64,000 nucleotides of DNA from Nocardia camponoti (GCF_014646135.1 NZ_BMMW01000001.1:265570-329569), one strand, 5' to 3'; counted from the first letter of the stretch, positions 1 to 9,131 are shown. Notes: a model not told the origin generated them from the letters alone. Made by a program: numbers and translations.

Positions 1-1
1 T

Positions 2-1144
2 TCCCTCATCGCCACGAGGCGCGGTGCGGAGCCGTCGCGGCCGACCCTGCGCGCAAGTCCGGCTCAAGGTGCATCCGGCGAAGTGGGTGCAGCAACTGGC
101 TCGCTGGCGCGGGTCGGGGCCAGTACCGTCGCGATCACCTCGCTCGCCGTCCTCCTGCTTCTTCCCGCGCGACTCGGCGGCGCGGCATCGTGGGTCGAAT
201 CTGCCTCGTGGACTGCGGCATTCACGTCGAACGCCGGTATCGCGGCACTGCTTGGACTGACAGGTGCGGCCGTCACACTGCTCGCTCGGCCCGTTGTCCT
301 CGAAACTAGCGCGATAACGCCGCGCAACCTCGCCTGGCGCGCGGGCGCAGCGCTGACCGTCCTAGGCACCGCCCTCGCCGGACATGCAAGCGCCGCTTCA
401 GATTTCGGTCTCACCCTCGTCAGTGCCACCGTGCACGTCACGGCGATGGCGCTGTGGGGCGGCGGCTTGCTGGCGGTGGTCGCAATCTGGCGCGGTCCCG
501 AACGTGCTTCCGCGCTAAGACAATTCACCCCCATCGCCGTCGGCGCGGTGATCGCCCTCGCGATCACCGGCACCATTCAGGCCGTCCCCGCCATCACCCC
601 GCTCGACGCACTCTGGACGACCGCTTGGGGCCAACTCCTGCTCGCCAAACTCGCCCTGGTCGCCGTGACCCTCGCGCTGGCCGCAGTGCTCCGCCACCGA
701 GCGCGCCGCTCAGAATACCCTGGCCGACTGCTCATCGCCGAAACCGCGACCCTCTCGGTAATCGTGCTGCTGAGCGCGCTATTGGCTGGCGCGGTCCCCG
801 CCCGCGACGCCTACGACCCGCCACTGCACGCCACCCTCAACCTCGGCGACGCGCAGGCCGACGTGACCGTCGACGGCATGGCAGCAGGCGACCAAACAGT
901 GGCCGTCCACGTTCGTCGAGACGACGCCCCGATCGAAATTCGTTCACTAACAGGAAAGTTGGCGAAAGAAGACGACACCCTTCCCCAAAACCTCGACTTC
1001 CGACGAGTCACGCCGAAAGACCGAGGCCCCGACTACTTCGTAGCGGACCTACGCGCGGCAAGGGGCGACTGGCGCTTGGCTCTAACCGTCACCTTCGACC
1101 AAACAACGGCTTACGCCGCATCAACCCCTTACCGCGTTTGGTAG
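2..1144 (+). CDS. CopD-type copper resistance membrane protein, 5' end outside window
   Basis: The reading frame is open from base 2, so the true start and probably an N-terminal CopC-like domain lie upstream of the window. The visible part is a multi-pass membrane region (about seven or eight hydrophobic segments) with the histidine-bearing helix 'TVHVTAMALWGGG' typical of the CopD domain. It is followed by a roughly 120-residue soluble extracytoplasmic tail ending in YRVW, as in YcnJ-like CopC-CopD fusions. The family is linked to copper import or handling at the cytoplasmic membrane. It converges on the dprE1 homologue with only 4 bp between the stops. The family call is good; metal specificity is inferred. 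Confidence 0.75.
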   Translation, partial: SLIATRRGAEPSRPTLRASPAQGASGEVGAATGSLARVGASTVAITSLAVLLLLPARLGGAASWVESASWTAAFTSNAGIAALLGLTGAAVTLLARPVVLETSAITPRNLAWRAGAALTVLGTALAGHASAASDFGLTLVSATVHVTAMALWGGGLLAVVAIWRGPERASALRQFTPIAVGAVIALAITGTIQAVPAITPLDALWTTAWGQLLLAKLALVAVTLALAAVLRHRARRSEYPGRLLIAETATLSVIVLLSALLAGAVPARDAYDPPLHATLNLGDAQADVTVDGMAAGDQTVAVHVRRDDAPIEIRSLTGKLAKEDDTLPQNLDFRRVTPKDRGPDYFVADLRAARGDWRLALTVTFDQTTAYAASTPYRVW

Positions 1145-1148
1145 CGCG

Positions 1149-2525
1149 TCAGTCGGCGATGAGCCGTAACCGCCGCGCCAGGTCCGACACAAACACGCCG
1201 TCCGGGTCAGCCGTGTGCCGAATCCGACGCCACTCATCAAGCCTCGGATACATCGTCCGAACCATTTCTGGTGTCGTTCGCGATTCCTTCGCGAAATACA
1301 ACCGCCCGCCAGCGTCAAGAACGCGCTCGTCAAGCGCCGTGCAGAAATCGTCAATGCCAGGCTTGATCGGAAAGTCCAGGCTCAGCATGAAACCGGGATG
1401 TGGCCAGGAAAGCGGGGCACGACTGCTCGGACCCATGCGTTTGAACACGTTCAGGAACGACCGGTGTCCCGAATGTGCGATGGCTCGCACCGCGTCCGCG
1501 AGCTGCTGCTCAGCCCCGTATGGCATCGAGAACTGGTACTGCAAGAATCCACGTCGGCCGTAGCCGCGATTCCACTCGCCAAGCAGGTCCAGTGGGTGCA
1601 GGAATTGCGTGATGTTCTGAATCAGGCCGCGCCCACCCTTGGCGAAGGTGTAATGCGTGACCTCACCGCCAAGGCGCGACGTGAACCCATTCACCATTCC
1701 GTTCGGGAAAATGTCGGGAACGGTGAGCAATTGCGGCGCGGTGAATCGCAGCGGATCGCGACGCAATTTCGGTGGCAGCTGGTCGAGCGTCGCGAGATTA
1801 CCGCGACTGAATCCCGCGCGGCCCAATTTCGACCCAGTGGAAATGGTGTCGGGAACGGCCACCGAATACTCGTACCCGTCGTCAGAACCGCCGGTGAGCA
1901 ATTCCATCGTCTCGTCAAGATTGTTCGTGCGGTCACTGTCGACGTAGAAGTACGCGGTTTCGGTGCGCTTCATCCGAATTCGGGCGCGCACGACGATGCC
2001 GGTAAGCCCCATGCCGCCGACCGTCGCCCAAAACACGTCACTGTCGGGGCCAAGCGTCCGTACTTCACCGTCGGCCATCAGCAAGTCGAGCGAGAGGACA
2101 TGGTTGCCGAAACTGCCCTGCGAGTGGTGATTCTTGCCGTGGATGTCGGCGGCGATCGCGCCACCGATGGTCACCTGGCGCGTTCCGGGCAACACCGGCA
2201 CCCAAAGGCCATGCGGGAGCGCAGCTCTCATGAGGCTATCCAGGCTGACACCCGCGTCCGCGTCGACAATGCCGCTGTCGACGTCGATGTCGTGAATGAC
2301 GTTGAAAGCCGTCATATCTACGACAAGCCCGCCGCCATTCTGCGCGGGGTCGCCGTAGCTGCGCCCGAGACCGCGCGCGATGACACCCCGCTCGCCCGCC
2401 TCCCGCACCGCGCGGGCCACCGCATCCAGGTCTGGTGTGGAGATAACCTGCGCCACCGTGGAAGCCGTTCGGCTCCACCCACTCAAGCGACGTTGCTCGA
2501 TCACTGATGAATTCACCGCATCCAC
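1149..2525 (-). CDS. dprE1: Decaprenylphosphoryl-beta-D-ribose 2'-oxidase DprE1
   Basis: FAD enzyme of 458 aa that oxidises decaprenylphosphoryl-ribose at C2' on the way to the arabinose donor for arabinogalactan and lipoarabinomannan. It matches mycobacterial DprE1 over its whole length: '[13 protein letters not shown]' near residue 55, '[21 protein letters not shown]' around 111-131 for FAD binding, and the active-site lysine in 'FAKESRTT' (K413, equivalent to K418 of M. tuberculosis). The position equivalent to Cys387, the target of benzothiazinones, is Ser382 ('GFMLSLDF'). The usual partner dprE2 is not next to it; the upstream neighbour is a GH15 gene. A paralogous oxidase is possible but the similarity is very close. 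Confidence 0.9.
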   Translation of the reverse strand: MDAVNSSVIEQRRLSGWSRTASTVAQVISTPDLDAVARAVREAGERGVIARGLGRSYGDPAQNGGGLVVDMTAFNVIHDIDVDSGIVDADAGVSLDSLMRAALPHGLWVPVLPGTRQVTIGGAIAADIHGKNHHSQGSFGNHVLSLDLLMADGEVRTLGPDSDVFWATVGGMGLTGIVVRARIRMKRTETAYFYVDSDRTNNLDETMELLTGGSDDGYEYSVAVPDTISTGSKLGRAGFSRGNLATLDQLPPKLRRDPLRFTAPQLLTVPDIFPNGMVNGFTSRLGGEVTHYTFAKGGRGLIQNITQFLHPLDLLGEWNRGYGRRGFLQYQFSMPYGAEQQLADAVRAIAHSGHRSFLNVFKRMGPSSRAPLSWPHPGFMLSLDFPIKPGIDDFCTALDERVLDAGGRLYFAKESRTTPEMVRTMYPRLDEWRRIRHTADPDGVFVSDLARRLRLIAD

Positions 2526-2564
2526 CGTACCTGGCTTACGGAATACCGTGGGGCACAGCGACGC

Positions 2565-4391
2565 TCAGGACAATCCCTCCTCACGATCAAGTTCCTCATC
2601 CAATGCCATCGCCGCCGCGATCAAGGCCAAGTGGGTGAAGGCCTGCGGGAAGTTGCCCAATTGTTCGCCCGACGGGCCTATTTCCTCCGCGAACAAACCG
2701 ACGTGGTTCGCGTACGTCAGCATCTTGTCGAACGCGTAGCGCGCCTGCTGCACGCGGCCCGTTCGCGCCAACGCCTCCACGTACAAAAAGCTGCACAGGT
2801 TGAACGTGCCTTCCGTGCCGCGCAATCCGTCCGGCGACGCGGCCGGGTCGTATCGGTAAACGAGGCTGTCGCTCACCAATTCCTTGTCCATCGCGTCGAG
2901 CGTGCTGCGCCACCTCGGGTCCGATGCCGCGAGAAATCCCATGCGCGGCATCAACAGCAGTGACGCGTCGAGTACGTCGGTGTCGTAATGCTGCACGAAC
3001 GCCTGCCGCTCGGCATTCCAACCCTTGTCGACAATCTGCCGAAACACCGCGTCACGCTCGGTTCGCCAACGGTCGATGTCGGCGGGGCGCGCGGCGTCGG
3101 TCGCCATGCGGATGCCGCGATCGAACGCGACCCACGTCATCAGTCGGCTGTAGGTGAAATTCTGTTGTCCACCTCGGGTTTCCCAAATGCCTTCGTCGGG
3201 GCGGTCCCAATTGTCGGCGAGCCAATCGAGCAGGCCGGCGAAGGTGTCCCACGCGTCGACGCCGGGCAGGTCGGTCGCTTGAAAAAGCGCGTCGGTCGCT
3301 TCGCCGTAGATGTCGAGCTGAAGCTGGTCGGCCGCGCCATTGCCCAAGCGCACCGGCGACGAATTCTCGTACCCGGCAAGATGATCCAGCGTTTCCTCCG
3401 CTAAATGCGGATCGCCATCGACGCGGTACATGATCTGCAACGGATCGCCCGACGCACTGTCGCCCGCCTCAACCCGCGCCCGCAACCAACGCCGAAACGC
3501 GTATGCCTCCTCGGTGAATCCGAGGTCCATCAGCGCCCGTACGGAAAGAGAAGCGTCCCGAATCCACGTGTACCGGTAATCCCAATTGCGTTCGCCGCCA
3601 ACCTGTTCCGGCAACCCCATCGTTGCCGCCGCGATCGGCGCGCCCGTTGGTGCGTAGGTCATCAACTTCAACGTGATCGCCGCCCGATTCACCATGTCCC
3701 GCCAGCGACCTCGATACGTCGACGACCGCAACCACGTCTGCCAAAAGCGACGACACTGATCGAATTCGGTCCCGATTTCCTCCCACGTCGGTGGCGGCGC
3801 GACGGGCGCACCTGGCGCGGTCGTCGTCAACACCACCGCCGCCCATTCGCTCGCCGAGAGCGTGAAGCGCGCGACGCTGTCGGTCCCGTCAACCTCAAGC
3901 TTGATCGGCTCAGTTGTCTGAAGGTGTAGGTCGGCGACGGGCGACCGGAAAACGGCGGTTTGGTCGTCGATCGCATCGAGGGTGTGGGTGGCTCGCGCGT
4001 AGTCGAAGCGGGGTCGGCAATCGAGCGCGAACGTCAATTCCCCACGCACCGCCCGAACAACGCGAATGAGCTGGTGGCGGTCGGTAGCCGGACTGTCTGG
4101 CAGCGGGACCATGAAGTCACCAACCTCGCCAACGCCGTCGGGCCCCGAGAAACGGGTGAGCAGGATCGCGGTGTCGGGGAGGTAGAGCTGGCGGATCGTC
4201 ATCTCGTGCGCGGAGTCGACAGCGAGCGTGCACGACCCGCCCTTCTCAGCGTCGAGCAGGGACGCGAATACGCTCGGCGCGTCGAACCGCGGCGCGCACC
4301 ACCAATCGATCGTGCCCGCCGACGACACCAACGCCGCCGTCTGCAAATCCCCGACAATCCCGTGCTCATCGATGGGCGGATATGCGCTCAC
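2565..4391 (-). CDS. Glycoside hydrolase family 15, trehalase/glucoamylase-like
   Basis: 608-aa soluble protein with the N-terminal start 'YPPIDEHGIVGDLQTAALV' and the (alpha/alpha)6-barrel signature 'NWDYRYTWIRDAS' of the bacterial GH15 trehalase-like group. The C-terminal 'GTEGTFNLCSF' segment carries a conserved catalytic glutamate. Mycobacterial homologues of this subgroup (Rv2402 type) act as trehalases, so hydrolysis of trehalose or an alpha-glucan is expected in the cytosol; no signal peptide is visible. It lies 39 bp upstream of dprE1 on the same strand and may be cotranscribed with it. Confidence 0.85.
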   Translation of the reverse strand: MSAYPPIDEHGIVGDLQTAALVSSAGTIDWWCAPRFDAPSVFASLLDAEKGGSCTLAVDSAHEMTIRQLYLPDTAILLTRFSGPDGVGEVGDFMVPLPDSPATDRHQLIRVVRAVRGELTFALDCRPRFDYARATHTLDAIDDQTAVFRSPVADLHLQTTEPIKLEVDGTDSVARFTLSASEWAAVVLTTTAPGAPVAPPPTWEEIGTEFDQCRRFWQTWLRSSTYRGRWRDMVNRAAITLKLMTYAPTGAPIAAATMGLPEQVGGERNWDYRYTWIRDASLSVRALMDLGFTEEAYAFRRWLRARVEAGDSASGDPLQIMYRVDGDPHLAEETLDHLAGYENSSPVRLGNGAADQLQLDIYGEATDALFQATDLPGVDAWDTFAGLLDWLADNWDRPDEGIWETRGGQQNFTYSRLMTWVAFDRGIRMATDAARPADIDRWRTERDAVFRQIVDKGWNAERQAFVQHYDTDVLDASLLLMPRMGFLAASDPRWRSTLDAMDKELVSDSLVYRYDPAASPDGLRGTEGTFNLCSFLYVEALARTGRVQQARYAFDKMLTYANHVGLFAEEIGPSGEQLGNFPQAFTHLALIAAAMALDEELDREEGLS

Positions 4392-4661
4392 GTACGTCCT
4401 CCTCGGCTGCGTGGACCAAGCACAGCATCACCTGCCCGCCCGCGACTCACCCAGCGCGGATGAATACGCCGCGCGATCGCCCGCTCGGGAGTCCTGCAGC
4501 CCGATCACCTGGGTGGCGCTAGTCTCGCAGGCAGCAACTCACGCGATCCAGCGCGAACCCGCCGCACCACCCACGCGAATGCAACAGCAGCGCAAGCACC
4601 TAACCTGTCGTACCCCCTCGCTAGCGTTAATCACGTAATCCGAGCAGAGGGAGGGTGTGCG

Positions 4662-5027
4662 ATGGAGCACCAAGTCACGCGCGAACGGGCGCTGCGGCCG
4701 GAAGATCTGAGCAGGCTTGTCGTCGAACGCATCAACGCGGGCGATATCGACGGGCTCATCGAACTATATGAGCCGAACGCGGTGCTCGCGCTGCCGAATG
4801 GGGTGGTCGCTACCGGGCTTGCCGAGATCCGCGAAGCCTATACGCGCCTAGTCGCCGACCGTCCCGTTTTCCAACTCGGTCCCCAAGCGCCCGCGCTGCG
4901 AGCAGGCGATTTAGCGATGACGTCGTCGCGATTGCCGGGTGGCCCGGGCGCGACGGCCGAGGTGGCGCGCAGACAACCCGACGGCAGTTGGCGCTGGATA
5001 CTCGACCAACCCAACATCCTTGGCTAG
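4662..5027 (+). CDS. SnoaL/NTF2-like protein (DUF4440 type)
   Basis: 121-aa single-domain protein with the NTF2-like pattern: an N-terminal helix 'LSRLVVERINAGDIDGLIELYEPNAVLALPNG' cut here to its core 'INAGDIDGLIELY', then beta strands with the closing 'DGSWRWILDQPN'. Members are small cone-shaped proteins, some enzymes, some of unknown role. A strong Shine-Dalgarno (GAGGGAGG) sits just upstream of the ATG. Its stop overlaps the end of the convergent lipoprotein gene by 4 bp. The ligand or substrate is unknown. Confidence 0.8.
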   Translation: MEHQVTRERALRPEDLSRLVVERINAGDIDGLIELYEPNAVLALPNGVVATGLAEIREAYTRLVADRPVFQLGPQAPALRAGDLAMTSSRLPGGPGATAEVARRQPDGSWRWILDQPNILG

Positions 5028-5365
5028 TTCGGGTTCACCCCGGTGGAGAGCACGACAACCACTTTGTCGGCCGTCACCTCGTTGACCCGCACGTTCATCC
5101 CGTCGGTCTGCTGCGACTGCCCGACGGGCACAACCACCTGCTGACCGCCCACCGACAACGTCACGTTTTGTCCGTCGACAGAAACGAGCTGCGCTTCGAC
5201 GCCGAGCACCGACGCTTTCGCATCGACACCTCGTTCGAAGGTGATGGTGCACCCCGAGACTTTGCATTCGGTGGTTGTCCCTTGGCCGCTGATCGTGCAT
5301 GCGGAAAGGGCGGGCAACGACAACAGCGCGAACGCGCACACGGCAAGCAGCCGACGAGCAGGCAT
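5024..5365 (-). CDS. Small secreted lipoprotein of unknown function
   Basis: 113-aa protein with a short basic N terminus, a hydrophobic core and a lipobox 'LSAC' around residues 19-22, so Cys22 is probably lipidated. The mature part has two further cysteines ('ECKVSGCTI') that could form a disulfide, and a beta-rich sequence with two similar halves ('VLGVEAQLVSVDGQNVTLSV'). No family is recognised. Anchoring on the outer face of the membrane is inferred from the lipobox. Confidence 0.75.
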   Translation of the reverse strand: MPARRLLAVCAFALLSLPALSACTISGQGTTTECKVSGCTITFERGVDAKASVLGVEAQLVSVDGQNVTLSVGGQQVVVPVGQSQQTDGMNVRVNEVTADKVVVVLSTGVNPN

Positions 5366-5487
5366 GCCGCGAGTCTAGACGGTGGCGAACCTACAACGGA
5401 ACGGTCTCGCGCGGTTGCTCGCGCCCGCACCGGGGCATACCGTCGCTGAGAGATAGCTGAGGGCAGTGCGGGAGGAGCTGGCGGCAC

Positions 5488-6192
5488 ATGAGTGAAGTCA
5501 CGACGCCGAGTCGGTGGTGGTGGCGACCAGGCTGGACGTCGGGTCGGTCGTTTTACGAATGGCAGCTCACCCCGACCCAGCCCATCGCCGACAAGATCGT
5601 TGAGATCTTCGCGCCGGTGCTGTCGCGGATCAGCACCTTCGAGCAGGTCGACGCCCCGCGCCTGCGAATTCCCGTGCAGGGCATCGGTTTTGCCGACGCG
5701 ATCAAGGGCGTGCACCTGGCCGCCTTGGTCGCGGGCGCACGCGAATCAGTGCGCGCGCGCTCAACATTTCAACTGTCGTTCGGGCCGCCGGTCGTGCTCG
5801 CGGACTCGATCCGCCTGCCCGTCACCGCACCCGACCCCATCTTGCGGATTCGTGAATCCCTCACCGCCACCCTGCTCGACGTGTGGATTCGCGAACGCAT
5901 CCCCGATTTCGGTGAACCGCTCAAACCGTATTTGACGATCGCGCACGCAACGGATGCTGGATCGTTGCGGGCGGTGCGCGAAGCGCTCGCTGCCGATGAT
6001 TTCGCGGACTTCCACATCGATGACAGTATTTCCACGGTCGCGATGGTCGAGCTGCGGTGTGTGGACGGCCGCTACGACTGGGGTGAGGTCAGCTGTGCCG
6101 ACCTCGCCAGCGAGCCAGAGCCGCCGAAGCCATCGATGGTCGACGACCTGCTGTTCGGCGGCCTGCCCGCGCCTGGCGTTTTCAACGGTTGA
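5488..6192 (+). CDS. 2'-5' RNA ligase-like (2H phosphoesterase fold) protein with degenerate active site
   Basis: 234-aa protein that resembles LigT/2H phosphoesterases. The two half-site motifs can be located as 'LRIPVQGIGF' (family form HLTVQGxGF) and 'KPYLTIAH' (family form PHxTxAY). In both, the catalytic His is replaced (by Arg and by Tyr), and in the first the Thr is replaced by Pro. It is therefore probably not an active phosphodiesterase of the usual kind. It converges with the ferredoxin gene, overlapping it by 11 bp. The start has a GAGGAG Shine-Dalgarno about 10 bases upstream. Confidence 0.65.
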   Translation: MSEVTTPSRWWWRPGWTSGRSFYEWQLTPTQPIADKIVEIFAPVLSRISTFEQVDAPRLRIPVQGIGFADAIKGVHLAALVAGARESVRARSTFQLSFGPPVVLADSIRLPVTAPDPILRIRESLTATLLDVWIRERIPDFGEPLKPYLTIAHATDAGSLRAVREALAADDFADFHIDDSISTVAMVELRCVDGRYDWGEVSCADLASEPEPPKPSMVDDLLFGGLPAPGVFNG

Positions 6193-6520
6193 GTCGCGGC
6201 GGCGGCGTCCCCCTCGGCAGTTCGGGGCCTACCGCCACGCGCGCACCCGCCACGCGACCGTGTCCCCAGCCCAGCTTCTCCCGATAGCGACCGATATGTT
6301 CGACGGGCACCTCATCCTCAGCGGCGAGCGGCGTTGTCTGCGGCGCGACATACAGCGCGTCGGTCGGGCAGTACGCCTCGCACATGAAGCACGTTTGGCA
6401 GTCGGACTGGCGGGCGATGATCGGGATTCCGCTCGCCGTTGGCTCGAAAACGTTTGTTGGGCACGCGAGTACGCACTTGTCACAGCCGATGCAGTCGTCG
6501 GCGCGCAGCAGTTCGATCAT
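6182..6520 (-). CDS. 4Fe-4S dicluster ferredoxin (AprB-like)
   Basis: 112-aa protein with two CxxCxxCxxxCP motifs ('CIGCDKCVLACP' and 'CQTCFMCEAYCP'), so two [4Fe-4S] clusters. The start at 6520 is chosen because it overlaps the stop of the upstream flavoprotein as ATGA and places the first motif close to the N terminus; a longer frame adds only an unlikely extension. It probably carries electrons to or from the adjacent flavoprotein. It is the last gene of the organosulfur operon. Confidence 0.88.
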   Translation of the reverse strand: MIELLRADDCIGCDKCVLACPTNVFEPTASGIPIIARQSDCQTCFMCEAYCPTDALYVAPQTTPLAAEDEVPVEHIGRYREKLGWGHGRVAGARVAVGPELPRGTPPPRLNR

Positions 6521-8100
6521 GATGCGACCGCCAATCCTGAGTTGCGAGTGGGCGCACTCGCGGTCCACTGATCATCGAGACCGCCCGAGTGCATGTGATG
6601 GTGCTGGCTCGCGTCGAGTTCTGGATGGTCGGCGCGCTTGCTCATGCCGCGAGATTCCGTGCGCGCCAACGTCGATCGATACATCAACCGCCCGACCGCG
6701 ACGATCGCCGCCGCACTGCGCGCCCGCACCCGGTCGTCGCCCGAAACGGGCCGTAACTGACTCACTCCGTCACGCCAAAGCTCGTCGAGACGGGCGAGCG
6801 CGGGAGCGAGGGTTGTGCCGTCGCGGAGGAAGTTCTTCTCGAACGGGATCAGCTCGGCTTGCGCCGCGCTAACCACCTCTTCTGGAGAGACTGCGCCAGT
6901 TTCGTTGTCATCCAAAGCAATCCGACCCGCTCCCGAAACGTCGCCTACCGTCGAAGCAAGCGCATACCTCGCGGCACCAGCGCCCGCCCACGTGCCCGAC
7001 GACATCGCCCATGCCGCATTGTGACTACCACCGCCGGTGAACCCGCCGCAGATCCGTTCGCGCGTGGCAGCGTCGCCAGCGACGTAAAGTCCGGGAACCG
7101 TTGTGGCGCAATCATCGTCGACCACGTCGATGCCGCCGGTGCCCCGCACCGTGCCTTCCGCGAGCAGGTCGATTTCGAACTTCTGCGTGAACGGGTTGAT
7201 GCCGCGTCGATCGAACTGCAGGAAGAAGTTCGGCTGACCAACCCGCATCTGCTGCTGCGTCGCCTCGTCCGCGCGGTCGAGTTGCGCAAAAACCTTCTCG
7301 TGCAGCAGATGTCGCGCGATCACCGAGCGCCCCTTGCTTGAACCGGCCTCCTCAAGCACTCGCCCGTCCTCGCCGAAGAACGTCGCGTAGCTGTAGTAGG
7401 CGGTCTTGGTGATCGTTGACCCCTTCGGCGCGATCCCGTACGCGTTCGAAAACTCCATGCCGGAGAACCGCGCGCCCACCTCGGCGGCCATCAGCGTGCC
7501 GTCGCCGGTGTCGACGTTAGTGCCCAACGCACCGGCGAGGAAGGCGCAGCCGCCGCTCGCGAGCACGACCGCGCCCGCGGTGACGCGGTAGTCGCGGTCG
7601 AGTTGGCGCTGATAACCAGCCGCGCCGCGCACCGCCCCATCGGCATCGACAAGAAGCTCCAACGCGGGGGAGTGGTCGTGGATGTCAACGCCAATTCGAT
7701 TGAGCCACGCGCGCATTCGTCGCATGTACTCCGGACCTTGGACGCCGGTGCGCAACTGGGTGCCGTCGGCGTTCACGGGGAATGGGTAGCGACCGTCGAC
7801 CGCGAGTCGCTCCATGTTGCGGTAGGTCTGGTCGAGGACGCGGTCCATCCAGTAGTGGTCGGCGAGGTATCCGCCGAGCGCTTCGCGGCTGGCTTTCGCG
7901 TTCGCGCGTGCCGTCGCTTCGGGTGCCACGTACCAGACGCCGGTGCCCGCCGGGGCGGTCGCGCCGCTCGTTCCGCAATAACCCTTGTCGACGAGGACCA
8001 CCCGCGCGCCCGCTTCCCGCGCGTGGATCGCCGCCCACGCGGCCGCTGGTCCGCCGCCGATGACCAGCACGTCGGTGCTCGTATGCCACGGTTCTCGCAT
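6517..8100 (-). CDS. FAD-dependent oxidoreductase, fumarate reductase/AprA-like flavoprotein
   Basis: 527-aa flavoprotein with the N-terminal dinucleotide fold 'VLVIGGGPAAAWAAIHARE', a central 'GTGGIDVVDDDCATTVPGLYVAGDAA' region (core 'GLYVAGDAA') and a C-terminal helical part, as in succinate/fumarate and adenylylsulfate reductase alpha subunits. The start at 8100 has a clean AGGAG Shine-Dalgarno; a longer frame begins inside the intergenic hairpin and is rejected. The stop overlaps the ferredoxin start (ATGA), so the two likely form a complex. Its place at the end of an organosulfur operon suggests a redox step in sulfur handling; the substrate is not known. Confidence 0.82.
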   Translation of the reverse strand: MREPWHTSTDVLVIGGGPAAAWAAIHAREAGARVVLVDKGYCGTSGATAPAGTGVWYVAPEATARANAKASREALGGYLADHYWMDRVLDQTYRNMERLAVDGRYPFPVNADGTQLRTGVQGPEYMRRMRAWLNRIGVDIHDHSPALELLVDADGAVRGAAGYQRQLDRDYRVTAGAVVLASGGCAFLAGALGTNVDTGDGTLMAAEVGARFSGMEFSNAYGIAPKGSTITKTAYYSYATFFGEDGRVLEEAGSSKGRSVIARHLLHEKVFAQLDRADEATQQQMRVGQPNFFLQFDRRGINPFTQKFEIDLLAEGTVRGTGGIDVVDDDCATTVPGLYVAGDAATRERICGGFTGGGSHNAAWAMSSGTWAGAGAARYALASTVGDVSGAGRIALDDNETGAVSPEEVVSAAQAELIPFEKNFLRDGTTLAPALARLDELWRDGVSQLRPVSGDDRVRARSAAAIVAVGRLMYRSTLARTESRGMSKRADHPELDASQHHHMHSGGLDDQWTASAPTRNSGLAVAS

Positions 8101-8120
8101 TGTCGCTCCTTGCAAAAGGC

Positions 8121-8146
8121 GGGGCCCGGTCGCGAAACCGGGCCCC
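8121..8146 (-). terminator. Perfect GC-rich hairpin inside the organosulfur operon
   Basis: Ten-base perfect inverted repeat GGGGCCCGGT / ACCGGGCCCC around a six-base loop, between the TauD-like gene and the flavoprotein gene. On the minus strand the stem is followed by GCCTTTTGC, a weak U-run. It may be a partial terminator or an mRNA-stabilising stem that lowers expression of the last two genes. The next Shine-Dalgarno lies directly after it. Confidence 0.6.
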
Positions 8147-8158
8147 GGAGAAGAACTT

Positions 8159-9094
8159 TCAGGCGCCGGTGAATTCCGCGCCAGCGACGGACGTCGACTG
8201 CTTACCGTCGACGCCAACCGGCACGTCGCCCGCGAGGGTCGTGCGGTAGAGCACCCGGGTGACATCGAGGTCGTCGAGGTCGCTAGGGGCGAGATGCGCG
8301 GTCGCCCGGTTGTCCCAGAACGCGATGCTGCCGCGCCGCCAGCGGAACCGGACCGTGTAGGCGGGGTGGGTGATCTGATCGAACAGCAGCTGCAACACCG
8401 CGTCGCTTTGCGCGGGGCTGAGCCCGATGATGCGGGTGGTGAAACCCGGGTTCACGAAGAGCAGTCGCTCGCCGGTCACCGGGTGCACCCGCACCACCGG
8501 ATGCTCGGTGACCAGCGGTGATGCGGCGATTTTGCGCGCGTAGTCGCTGTCGGCCTCCCACTGCGGGATGCGGCCACCGAAACGGTGTTCGGCGCGCAGC
8601 CCGTCGACGAAGGTGCGCAGCGATTCCGGCAGGCCCGCGTAGGCGGCGGCCAGGTTGGTCCACTGCGTGTCGCCACCTTGTGCGGGGGCGATCTCGGCCC
8701 GCAGGATCGACGCTGCGGGCGGGTTGATCAGCGGGGAGATGTCGGTGTGCCAGTGGTTGGTGTAGCTGAATTTCTTTCGGCCGAACCGCTTTTCGTAAAG
8801 CCGACTGTCGACGGCGAGGATTTCCGGGTACTCGGTCGGCGCGTCGTCGTCATACGGGTGCGAAGGGGTCACCGCGCCGAAGTGCCGCGAGAACGCGATC
8901 TGTTCGGCGTGCCCGATTTCCTGGTCGTGGAAGAACAGGACCTTGTGTCGGTGCAGCGCGGCGGTGAGGTCGGCGACCTGGGTGTCGTCGAGGTCGGTGC
9001 GCAGGTCGATGCCGGTGACTTCGGCACCGATGTGTCCTGCGACCGGCGTGATCGTCAAACTCTGTGTGGCAGCGAGGTTTTCGATGGTGGTCAT
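8159..9094 (-). CDS. TauD/TfdA-family Fe(II)/2-oxoglutarate dioxygenase
   Basis: 311-aa non-haem iron dioxygenase. The iron triad is visible as 'HWHTD' (HxD) near residue 117 and a distal His in 'RATAHLAPSD', with the 2-oxoglutarate-binding Arg in 'TRVLYRTTL'. TauD-family enzymes hydroxylate the carbon next to a sulfonate or sulfate ester so that sulfite or sulfate is released. Its position downstream of an SsuABC-like transporter and an FMN monooxygenase supports a role in sulfur scavenging. The exact substrate (taurine, alkylsulfonate or alkyl sulfate) is not determined. A Cys-ending leader ORF lies directly upstream. Confidence 0.88.
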   Translation of the reverse strand: MTTIENLAATQSLTITPVAGHIGAEVTGIDLRTDLDDTQVADLTAALHRHKVLFFHDQEIGHAEQIAFSRHFGAVTPSHPYDDDAPTEYPEILAVDSRLYEKRFGRKKFSYTNHWHTDISPLINPPAASILRAEIAPAQGGDTQWTNLAAAYAGLPESLRTFVDGLRAEHRFGGRIPQWEADSDYARKIAASPLVTEHPVVRVHPVTGERLLFVNPGFTTRIIGLSPAQSDAVLQLLFDQITHPAYTVRFRWRRGSIAFWDNRATAHLAPSDLDDLDVTRVLYRTTLAGDVPVGVDGKQSTSVAGAEFTGA

Positions 9095-9131
9095 GTGCTG
9101 TGCTTTCTGATTGGAGGTGTCCTACCGGCGG

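Noticed and set aside
1215..2507. Long plus-strand ORF opposite dprE1
   Set aside because: High-GC antisense shadow; the minus frame is a clear full-length DprE1.
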